64,000 nt of DNA from Pelecanus crispus (Eukaryota; Chordata; Aves; Pelecaniformes; Pelecanidae), in the NCBI RefSeq assembly GCF_030463565.1, contig NC_134643.1, positions 4,474,001 through 4,538,000 of the forward strand, given 5' to 3'. This document shows positions 24,251 through 36,200 of the stretch, one piece after another (the first letter of the stretch is position 1; each line of letters starts with the position of its first letter). Under the pieces are notes generated by a model. The model was not told where the DNA came from, made no database searches, and saw only the letters and a list, made by a program, of their open reading frames with translations. Position numbers and translations under genes: made by a program.

Positions 24251-27200
24251 CTGTGGCAAGACATCGATTTAATGAGTTTGGATCCGAACACCGCAATTCC
24301 CTGAGAAGTCTTCTCTACAGTAGGAAAAAAAGACCATACTACAGCTGGGAAGAGGCAGGTTTTCTATGGCTTCTTCTATATTTACTATGAGAAACCACGT
24401 AATACTTTTTGCAGAAGACACCACTTAGTATCTCAGTTACTATTTCATGTGGTATTGGCTATTTCATCACTTTTTCCACCACAGGGCCAGTGAAATGTAC
24501 ATCATTCTTGCCAATTTTTCACCTATCATATCCTCATAAATCCCACAATGGCCCAGGTAATCTGTATCATGGTTGACCATCTTCACTAAAACATGTTTTA
24601 AAGCTTTGTCTACACTTTCTATGGCTTTATCCTATTGTGAACTGGCAAAAAAGCACTGCTGATGTAGTTTCACAAGGTCCTCCTTGTCAAGAAAAATCCC
24701 CATTCAGCAGAGAACCAGAGCCCACCAGTAATTAGTAAGGAACATGAAGAGAAATGGGGATGAGGATTAGCAAAGAGAGGAGAAAAGGAGAACTCCCAAG
24801 TGTCAAATAGGGACATCTGGGATTAACTAGGCTGGGGAGCCTGTGAACAGGAACAGCCTTTGTGCATCTCAGTGTAGTAATAGAAACAGCGAGGAGGCCA
24901 GACTAAAATAAGTCTGAAGTACAAAGTTGTCATGACATGACTGAGAAATCAGGGGGATGAAGGAAGAAGAATTACGTGGTCGTGGTGGCAGATGCTCCAC
25001 CAGACTTTCCACAGGTTAGCCAGAGAGAAAAAGACTGATTGCATAATCTATCTGAAACCAACATATTTACATAATTAACCTTCATTTCCCCACGGGATTC
25101 ATTTTCCACCTATTATTTGAACTGCCATTCTCAGTTCCACAATGGCTGGGACAAAGCGTGCTTTTTGATTTCAAAAGCTGATTCCTCCTTTTCTTGTGCC
25201 AGTATTTAACAGCTGAACCAGACAACCCAAAATCCAGGGTCATTTATTTAATACCAAAGAAGGTATTCAGAAAACTAAGCAGTGCAATAGTGAGATGGCT
25301 GACCTGGTTGGTAGCTCTTCCACTGCTAGGGATTTTTTTTTTATTTCATGTTTTCCTGGTTCCGTCCCACTTACCGTATTCTCTGCTTGGTGAGTCACAC
25401 AAAGACAGCAGGAACGATAAGTAGAACAAAAAAGATAGCTGTTAAAACAGAAAATCATCACAGTTAGTACCTGGTTTTATCTGTAATTATTGCAATTACT
25501 CCAACTGGGAGAAACAGGCAAGACCTGGGATAGGGGCTCATCTTGCCTCTATGCCCAGAGGCAACAGTTCTTCCATATTGCCCCACTGCTTTGCTCCCTG
25601 GGGCAAACAGGACCCAGCCAGAGAGGACCTCGGCAGCTAGCGAGCAACCATGGCCAAATAGCCAGGGACTACTGGCATAGTTTGCAATACTTCTCCTTCT
25701 CTTCCTTTATCTCACTCCATTATTCCTCCTTATTATAATGTGTGCTACAGTTGTCAGCAGACTGCAGCTGGAATCAAGAGCCCTTGTACAAAGTCTTGAG
25801 CACATGCACAGTAAAAGGCAATTTCTATTTTAGCAGCTAATTGTTGAATGGAAGATGAGGAAGGGGGAGAAGAAAATCTCTTTAGACTGATCTAAATGCA
25901 CCAGTTTAGCTGTGAGAAAATATTTTATTTGCCCATCCTTTTTTTACTCCTTTGAAAATGTGGAAGAAAGACATCATTTAAATATTTACATTTTTCCTGT
26001 TTTTTCCAGTTGAAGTTATTCATTGAATTCACAGAAAGTCTCAGAGAAAGAAACTGAAAATTGCTTCACTTAAAAACTAGACTTTTGGTTGATCTATTTT
26101 CTTTTACATCCCTTATCAGTCTTTGAAAACCTCTCTATAAAAAGCTGAAGTGCTTAAACAGTCTCTATTTACACTTTCTTTACTGACTTCTCACCCAATA
26201 CACGGACATAGATGTGTCTTGCAGTATATTTATTAGCTCTTATAACAGAGAGGGATCTCTTCAGTAGAACAGCAAATTGAAAGGCAAAGTAACTGCTCTG
26301 GGGGATGGGGTGAGGTCTGAGCCCAGTTAACAAAATGGCATACCTGTCACTGGCAGTATCACAGATGAGGAAAAGGATGGGTGAGTCGAACCTACAAAGA
26401 GAGAGAAATTCTTGACTTTTTGATCCATTTGCTCTTCTGCTGATGAGCATCAAAGCAGTGATGAGGACAGAGTCAGGCTAGGTCTGACGGCTATCCCTCC
26501 GCACAGCAGACATTAATCGCCACGTTTGTTTCTTGGCCATCAATAGATGTTTCCAGCCTGGTTATCAACATATGTGCTGATCTGATACCTGGTAACGGTG
26601 GGCATGAAGTGAACTGTATCTTTCAGGCAATGGGATCCAGCTAAGGTCTTTATTTCATATGAGACTGGGAAGGATGGCTTTCAAGGTGCCAAGCTAGGAT
26701 TTGGAAACATGGCCTCAAACAGGACCTCTTTTTCCCCAGAAATTTAACTGAAAACTTCCCTGGTGCAAGAAGTTAATTTAATTTCTCCCTTATCCTGAAA
26801 AGGAAGCTCTGAACTTGAGCCACTATGAGATATGGGCAGGCTTTTAACAAGAGGTCCTGTAAGAGTGGTGTCTTGATAAATCTCTTTGTGCTAAATGCTG
26901 GGGCAAGAACTGAAAAAGGGGAGGATATTCCTTACCCAGACCCACTGAAGACATCACATCATAAAAAAGAGAAAGGCAACACTTTGGGGGGAATAAATAT
27001 TTGGTGCACTAATTACAAAGACCTGACCTTGCTCAGGTTTGAGTGTACTTTTGCAGGAAATTGGAATTATTGTTCTGTTGAATTAAAGGCCAAGATGGCC
27101 TATTTCATCATCCAGTCTCAAGTTTTTCATAATCCACATTTTAAAATTTCAAATATTTGTAATCTCTGACTATTCAATAGGTCATATCATTTTCTAGGAC

Positions 27201-30200
27201 TCGTATGTTGACGGGTTATTTTCATCACAGGAAGACATTCCTTCATCCTGATGGTACCAAGTGAAATTATCAATGGCAAAAAAATGACTGCCCTGAAAGA
27301 GGTGGAAAGACCAAACGACAAATTGTGACTGCTGTACCTGGAACACTCTGAACTGGGTACCACAGGGAAACAGACAGATCGATGAAGAAGGGAAGAAAGT
27401 CCTGGGTTAATGCTGAAATAGTGTGTCCTGTGAGTAAGGTGATTCGTCCTTACAGTCAGAGCATCAACGAGAGGCAACGATGGCAAAGTGTCACCTGAGA
27501 GGTTGCTCTGCAGGCAAAAGGGCCTGCCCAAACCATCCTGCTCTACCACATGGCCTGGTATGGGTCACAAGGGACGGCATTCGTCTCACCTACCGCTACA
27601 TAGATGTGGCCTCTGAGATAGTCATCTGGCTCTGCTATAGTCACTGGGGAGAAACAAACCTTTAAAGGGTGCAATCTCACACTAAAGTAGGCTTGTGAAA
27701 TAGGACATCATCAACACCTTTTCCCCTCTGGCAGTTATAAAGGCAGTCCAGCTCAGATGTGGGCGTCTATGAAGTAGACGTCTACAGTTTTGCAAGATGA
27801 ATTTCCCCTTAAAGGCCCAATCGCTGGTGAAAACCATTTTTTTCCACTCTCTGTTGGTAGGAAAAGTCCTCTTGTGTTGACCTTGCATTGGCTCCCACCT
27901 CTATAAAATTCAACCTATGGCACTCCCCTACCTCAGAGGAGGTTGGGAAGGTAATGAAAGCCTGAGGACCGTGGAGGTGGTGGACATCTAGGTTCTTCTA
28001 CCTACAATAGCTCTGCCTGCCACCCAGCGAGGGCCCAAGACCTTCAGTGCTATCACAGATGCTTGGGAAAGGGGCTCTCTTTTCTCTCTGCATATTGAAC
28101 TCATTCGTTGTAGAGTTAGGAGAGATGCCATCAGAAAAAGTAGGTAATTTGGGTGGCATAGAGGCTATGAAGGTCCTTTTTTTTTGGCATTAACCCATCT
28201 AAGGGCATAAAAGCAAGAAACAGAGATTTTGCAGCCTCACTTGAGAGCCCTGCTGGCTCCCTGAGCAGTAAAACCCAAGCTGCCAGACCACAGTTGTGCA
28301 CGTCCTGCTGAATCTGGGTCCATAAGGACTACAGTGCAATACTGGTGGGCTTTTTGCTGTCTCTTTGTTCAAAACAGCATCCTGGCTGTTAAATTAAGAA
28401 CCAAGCCACATCATTCATTTTTAGCTATAGACTAGCTAAACTCTGGATCCTGAAACCCTGAGTAATCATAAGGGATGCTTAGATATACCTTTTGGAGTAC
28501 CTTACTGTGAAGTGACAACAGATGACTTATAGCTGCCAGGAGGAAGGAGAAAAGAGAAAGGCTTATTCTACTATCTTCTTCCCAGTATATGACAGTGTGG
28601 CTCTATCTGCTCACAAATTCCTGCAATTTTGCAGTTAGTATGAAAGGACACCCAAGACAAAGTAGGATGTGGCTGTGTCCTCCCCAGAGATATCATCTCC
28701 ATCAGTCAGAGATGGCATCTCCATCAGTGTCAGAGCCCTGAGGTCGCTGATCTCTCCATCCCAAACCCCAAGCAGGTTGTTCCCTAGGATTGATTTGCTG
28801 AGCTGGGGGGTCTGGACCCTGCATGAACAGGTCATGACACCAATGTGACGCCAAAGCAGCCATCTTACCTGACTCAATAGTCAGTGGCAACCAGTTGTCA
28901 CTGTAGCTGCTGTCATTGGTGCATCGCATGTCAAGGTGGGTCCAGATGATTTTGCCATTCACCTTCTCACACCTGCGGGTGCCAGAGATGGGGTGTCGCT
29001 TATCGTAACTGCTCTGACATTTGAAATGTAATACTTGTCCCAAGTAATACTGTCCGTTCAGGCTTAAAGAGGCGTGTTGAATAGTCTTGGGAGGACCACA
29101 AAAATCTGTGGGATCACAAGGCAGCACACAGTTAAAGCAGGTGGATTTTACCTACTGCTTTTGTTCTTGAAACAACATGATTTGCATTCTTACAAAGTAT
29201 AGACAAGCAGCATATACCAAGACTTCCTAATTCTTTGTTAGGATATAAAGTACTCATTCGCTTACACCGTATCACTTGTTCAGCCAAGATATTATAGCGA
29301 TTGTTTCTTTCTGTCTGTCTGTCAAAATAATTAAAAATTACTCATCATTCTTACACTGCTTCCATGGAAATCAGTGGGAGAAGTGTTACAATAATGAATG
29401 GGCTCTTACTTACCTTTCTGGTAAAACTCTGAAAGGTTTTCTCGCTTCTGGGGTGCAGGGCTCTGTGTTTTTCTTTCTGGCTTCTGTGTAAAATCTAACT
29501 CTATCGTGGGAGCCGTTGACAACAAAATTTTCTTATCTGTGGGAGAAGTTATATCTGCTGAATTACAGCAGGACGAGAGTAAAGCCAGAGCACCCAAACT
29601 TTTAGAGGCAGGATAGAATTGTTGCAAGTTCTAATTTGCAAAGATAAGCACAAAAGATCATTTGTTAGAGCAATGGCCAAATGTGTCTTATATTGACTAA
29701 CTCATTGGAAAAACACCTCTACAAGTGTAGAAAAAGGATGGTAATCACTTACCAATGCATTCAAATTCCTTGTAGTCCCAAAAAGCAACCTGTTCTATAA
29801 TCTTACACCGAATTCCTGTGTACTGGCCACTTCTTCTCGCATAGCCACTGTCACATTCATAATACAGTTTGGTCCCCAGTACATATGTTTCAGCAGTAAC
29901 ATCAGCAAATTCGGTCCTTGGAAGAGGTGGGCATCTTTCTGCAAACAGAAAGCCTGAGAATCAGGACAGCCTGTTCATCTACTTTATTCACTGAGGACTT
30001 CACACATTTTTCTGTCTTATCAATACCAGACCATGCCCAGAACTCAGTGAAGTAAGCCTAATTCTGCTCCCAGCCACAGGGTTAAAATCACAGCTCAGGG
30101 ACAAAAGTGGATGTCACAAAGGGAACATGAGGGTGGCAAAGCTTGTTTCTTTGATTATCTCTAAGCCAAGGAGAGGCTCTGAGTGTCTGGCAAAACTATT

Positions 30201-33200
30201 AGTTATTTTAAGTGAACATTTTTTATTTTAATTTTAGAACAATCCTGCCTTCCAAAGCCGCCTTCACATTGGAGTTAGTTGTTGACATTGATTTTATAAG
30301 TATAGATTTGTTCAGGATTCAGAAAAATCCCTTGGGAGTGTCTCCACCAAGTGATGTGAAGCCTGCATTTGTCTACACTTTTTTAGTTAGGAGGAGCTGA
30401 TTCGACTCTCTTGTGTTTCTTCTACAGGAGAAAGGATGCTGGAGCAAGGATGTTCTGCAGAAGCTGGGGGTGGTGGTGGGAGGCATCAGGCCTATCTGCC
30501 TCCTCCTGCCTCTGCTGCCTGAAGCAGGCGGTTGAGCCCTTTCTTTCTGCACCCCGCAGATGGGCAACATGAAATGCTACCACCATTTTCTTAATGAAGC
30601 TGTACACAATCATATCATAGAGCTTCTGCCTGCATCAGTGAGGCATAATAAGCAAAACTAAGTCATTAAAAGTTGCAATCATCTATAAGCAAACATTGGA
30701 AAGGGGAGTAGACTCTCAGTTCTGTCTGAGCACATCATCGAGCAACTAACTGTGAAATAAGTTTGCAAACCTAAATATAACTTGTCCCAAAACAAGGGCA
30801 TGAAGTGCTGCGTCATCAGCAAATCACATCTAAATATACTTCTCAATCAGTTGGAATGAATTAAGTTAGATCATTTCAGTGCACTTGAAAAGCCCACTGA
30901 AACTGAGCTGGAGACCCAGAACTTGATAAAGGCACTACTTAATGATTATTTAAGGCCTAAAGGCTGAGAAATTCAAACAGAAACTGGGCTGGTTGCGTCA
31001 GGGCTGGCATTTGGGATCTTTGGGTGCATGTGGCCCTTTACGCTTATGCATAATAGTAACAGTGATTATGAGTACAATTTCTTAGCCATTGTGTCTTCAC
31101 ATTTTCTGCAGCCATAATCACAAAATCATAGAATCAAAGAATGGTTTGGGTTGGAAGGGACCTTAAAGATCATCTCGTTCCAACCCCCCAGCCATGGGCA
31201 AGGACACCTTCCACCAGACCAGGTTGCTCAAAGCCCCGTCCAACCTGGCCTTGAACGCTTCCAGGGATGGGGCATCCACAACTCCTCTGGGCAACCTGTT
31301 CCGGTGCCTCACCACCCTCATAGTGAAGAATTTCTTTCTTATATCTAATCTCAATCTACCATCTTTCAGTTTAAAGCCATTACCCCTTGTCCTATCACTA
31401 CATGCACTTGTAAAAAGTCCCTCTCCAGCTTTCCTGTAGGCCCCCTTCAGGTACTGGAAGGCTGCTATAAGGTCTCCCCAGAGCCTTCTCTTCTCCAGGT
31501 GGAACAACCCCGACTTAGCCTGTCTTCACAGGAGAGGTGCTCCAGCCCTCTAATCATCTTCATGGCCCTCCTCTGGACTCGCTCCAACAAGTCCATGTCC
31601 TTCTTAGGCTGGGGCCTCCAGAGCTGAATGCAGTACTCCAGGTGGGGTCTCACAAGAGTGGAGTAGAGGGGCAGAATCATCTCCCTCAACCTGCTGGTTA
31701 TGCTTCTTTGGAGGCAGCCCAGGATACAGTTGGTTTTCTTGGCTGCAAGCTCACATTGCCGAGTCATATTGAGCTTCTCATCAACCAACACCCCCAAGTC
31801 CTTCTCCTCAGGGGCGCTCTCAATCCACTCTCCGCTGAGCCTGTATTTGTGCTTAGGATTGCCCTGACCCAGGTGCAGGACCTTGCACTTAGCTTTGTTG
31901 AACTTCAGGATGTTCGCATGGGCCCACCTCTCAAGCCTGTCAAGGTCCCTCTGGATGGCATCCCTTCCCTCCAGCATGTCAGCTGCACCACACAGCTTGG
32001 TGTCGTTGGCAAACTTGCTGAGGGTGCACTCAATCCCACTGTCCATGTTGCTGACAAAGATATTAAACAGTGCCGGTCCCCATACTGACCCCTGAGGAAC
32101 GCCACTCACCACCTGTCTCCACTTGAACATTGAGCCATTGACCGCAAGTCTTTGAGCGCAACCATCCAGCCAATTCCTTATGCACAGAGTGGTACATCTG
32201 TCAAGTCTGTGTCTCTCTGATTTAAAGACAAGGATGTCATGCAGGACAGTGTCAATGTTTTGCATAATTAATGCAGCCTTAGCAATCAGCAAGAATGACT
32301 GTGAAAGTGCCTTGAATCCTTGATAGTTGTTCATAATTTGGTGTCTGTCCTTGACTCCCAAAGTGCCGCCTTCTTGAAACAAAGCCATGCTTTGCTGACA
32401 GCAAACGAATCAGCGACTCCCAGACCCAGTCCTGCAATGCCCTTTTCTTTCAGAGCTACCCATTGTTTTCTCGCTTTGGTACTTTCTGCCTTTTTTACTT
32501 TTCATTATCTTGCCACTTAGTAAAAGACACAAAGTTTGAAGAAGGCAACAATGAAAAGTATTGTGAGCAGCTAAACAGCTAAGCTGTGTAAGGGATATTT
32601 TAATTTCCTTGTATCTTTGTGTTATCAAAAGATTTGCCTTGTAAACTACATCAGACTGTGGCTTAAAGAGAAGCGACTGTACCCGAAATAGTTAACCACA
32701 TGGTTTACCACAGACTGTCAGGGTGATTAAAATTAAAGAGTTATCAGATTAGCAGCAAGTTGAGATCACGTACTCTCACTTTCCCTGAAAGCTAAAAGCA
32801 TGTTTCCCTCAAGACTTCAAAAGCCTCTTTGAAGAAGACTGCAGATCTGAATCTCAGCACGAGGCACTCAAACCTACAACTCTTTAGTCTCTTCTTAAGA
32901 AAACCCACAGTATTTATCCTACTCATCATAAAGGGCAACCATTGTTTTAATTGATGATCAAATGAAGTTAGGGTTCTTCTGAACTTGCACGCATTAGATA
33001 AGGATTGTGCAGAAATGGTGCACACAGGTGACAGTGAGCAACACCCATCAGGCTGGCACTCTTGGATCAACTCATCCACATTGCAGCTGGATCACAGAAT
33101 CCTAGAATCATAGAATGCTTTGGGTTGGAAGGGACCTTTAGAGGTCATCTAGCCAACCCCCCTGCAGTGAACAGGGACAGCTTTAACCAGATCAGGGTGC

Positions 33201-36200
33201 TCAGAGCTCCATCCAACCTGACCTTGTATGTTTCTAGGGATGGGGCCTCCACTACCTCTCTGGGCAACCTGTTCCAGTGTTTCACCACCCTCATTGTAAA
33301 AAATTTCTTCCTTATATCCAATCTAAATCTACCCTCCTTTAGTTTAAAACCATTACTCCTTGTCCTGTCACAATAGGTCTTGCTAAAAAGATTGTCCCCA
33401 CTTGGGTCACAACAACCCTATGCAACGCTACAGGCTTGGGGAAGAGTGGCTGGAAAGCTGCCTGGCCGAAAAGGGCCCTGGGGGTGTTGGTAGACAGCCG
33501 GCTGAACATGAGCCAGCAGTGTGCCCAGGTGGCCAAGAAGGCCAACAGCATCCTGGCTTGTGTCAGGAATAGTGTGGCCAGCAGGAGCAGGGAGGTGATT
33601 GTCCCCCTGTACTCAGCACTGGGGAGGCCATACCTGGAATACTGTGTCCAGTTTTGGGCTCCTCACTACAAGAAAGACATCGAGGTGCTGGAGCGTGTCC
33701 AGAGAAGGGCAATGAAGCTGGTGAAGGGTCTGGAGCACAGGGCTGATGAGGAGCATCTGAGGGAACTGGGGTTGTTTAGCCTGGAGAAAAGGAGGCTGAG
33801 GGGAGACCTTATCGCTCTCTACAGCTACCTGAAAGGAGGTTGTAGTGAGGTGGGTGTTGGTCTCTTCTCCCAAGTAACAAGTGATAGGACAAGAGGAAAC
33901 AGCCTCAAGTTGTACCAGGGGAGGTTTAGGTTGGATATTAGGAAAAATTTCTTTACTGAAAGAGTGGTCAAGTACTGGAACAGGCTGCCCAGAGAGGTGG
34001 TGGAGTCACCATCCGTGGAGGTGTTCAAAAAACATGTAAACGTGGCACTTTGGGACATGGTTTAGTGGGCATGGTGGTGTTGGGTTGATGGTTGGACTGA
34101 TGATCTTGGAGATCCTTTCCAACCTTAATGATTCCTCGTTTCTACTGTCATTAAAAAATAATCTAGCCACCAAGCCAGGAAACATGAAATTATTACTCTA
34201 CCCTTAACTGGTTTAGTAGTGGACTTGGTAGTGTTAGGTTACTGGTTGGACTGGATGATCTTAAAGGTCTTTTCCAACCTAAACGATTCTATGATTCTAT
34301 GATCTTTCCTATAGGCCCCCTTTAAGTACTGAAAGGCCACAATAAGGTCTCCTCACAGCCTTCTCTTCTCCAGGCTGAACAATCCCAACTCTCTCAGCCT
34401 GGCCTCATAGGAGAGGTGCTCCATCCCTCTGACCATTTTTGTGGCTCTCTTCTGGACCCACTCCAACAGGTCCGTGTCCTTCTTGTGCTGAGGGCCCCAG
34501 CGCTGGACGCAGGGCTCCAGGTGAGGTCTTACCAGAGCAGAGTAGAGCAGTAGAATCACCTCCCTCGACCTGCTGGCCACGCTTCTTCTGATGCAGCCCA
34601 GGATACAGTTGGCTTTCTGGGCTGCAAGGGCACATTGTTGGCTCATGTCCAGCTTTTCATCCACCAGTACCCCCAAGTCCTTCTCCGCAGGGCTGCTCTC
34701 AATCCCTTCATCCCCCAGCCTGTATTGATATTGGGGGTTGCCCCGTCCCAGGTGCAGGACCTTGCACTTGGCCTTGTTGAACCTCATGAGGTTCACACAG
34801 GCCCACCTCTCCAGTTTGTCCAGGTCCCTCTGGATGACATCTCATCCTCCTGGTGTGTCAACCGCACCACTCAGCTTGGTGTCATCTGCAAACTTGCTGA
34901 GGGTGCACTCGATCCCACTGTGTATGTCATTGATGAAGATATTAAACAGCACTGGTCCCAGTGCAGACCCCTGAGGGACTCCACTTGTCACCGGTCTGCA
35001 TTTGGACATTGAGCCATTGACCACGACCCTCTGGATGTGACCATCCAGCCAATTCCTCATCCACCAAATAGTCCACCCATCCAATCCATATCTCCCCAAT
35101 TTCTAGAGAAGGATGTTGTGGGGGACTGTGTCAAAGGCTTTACAGAAATCCAAGTAGATGACATCTGTTGCTTTTCCCTTGTCCACTGATGCAGTCACTC
35201 CTTCCTAGAAAGCCACTAGTTTAGTCAGGCAGGACTTGCCCTTCGTGAAGCCATCTCATGCAACACTCCTAGGATCCAGCCTTTTCATTTCATCCACATC
35301 ACTCAAATTCTTGTCTTCTCACATCTAAACCACTGCAGTATTTACTTCTTTGGCCTTTGCAACCATATTCCTGTCTGATTCAGAAAGCACTTGGAAAGAT
35401 GAATTTCGTAGGTCTCATTGTGACCTTCTGTTTGCTTCCCTCTGTTGACTTCTAACTGCTTCACTGTCATGTCAAATATTTCGCTCCCATTTTCAAGAAC
35501 CTTCTCCTTATCGACCATCATGACCTTTCAAAACATTGGCTTCTCTTCCCATGTTAGACCTTCTCACCAACATGTTTGATATCAAAGTCATCAGCTTTGG
35601 GGTTTATTGTTGTACCAGTACTCACACTGGGAGGAGCCATGCACAAATATGGACATTTCAAGACATCCATTGCCATTATTCCTCTTCATTGTTTCTAAGT
35701 ACCTTATATAGCTTCACAGGTGCTTTTCTTTAAGTGGTCTTTTACCTATCTTTCAAGAACAGGTAGGCATCCAACATGCTGATCAGTATTACTTCTGTAC
35801 TTTCTTGCCTTACACTGGGATCCTAAATTTCCTCTGTTTGTCAGCTATTTGTACCATGTCTAATGACTCCTAGCTATCAGCCAGGACTCCAGGCATTGTG
35901 GCAGTAGATGTGATAATAACTCATGATAAAATGACTACACACTCAGTGAAGTCTCTCTGAGAATGGAAGCTATAGTTTGGCCATCAAACCCGGAAGAGCT
36001 CCCAGTGCTTTGACATTTAGCAGCATCATAGGTTCAGGCTGATTGCTGTATTTAAACTCCCATCATGGAAGAATAAGTATCCCGCAAAGTTGCAGAGGCC
36101 ATAGGTGGTGGCATATAGGTCTGCAAGGGTCTTTCATGGCACTGGACCCCTCACGATAGTGTGGGAAGATTGTGCAGAGAGGAAGCAGACTTGGTGAGGT

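Noticed and set aside
27187-27549. Frame with [12 protein letters not shown] as an alternative IL2RA transmembrane exon
   Set aside because: It can be joined in phase using a second AG in its acceptor, but the primary acceptor leads to a stop. The exons at 26344 and 25375 have better borders, better similarity and give the expected exon count.
27774-27785. Twelve-base perfect palindrome GTAGACGTCTAC
   Set aside because: Short palindromes of this size are expected by chance in 64 kb and nothing nearby gives it a role.
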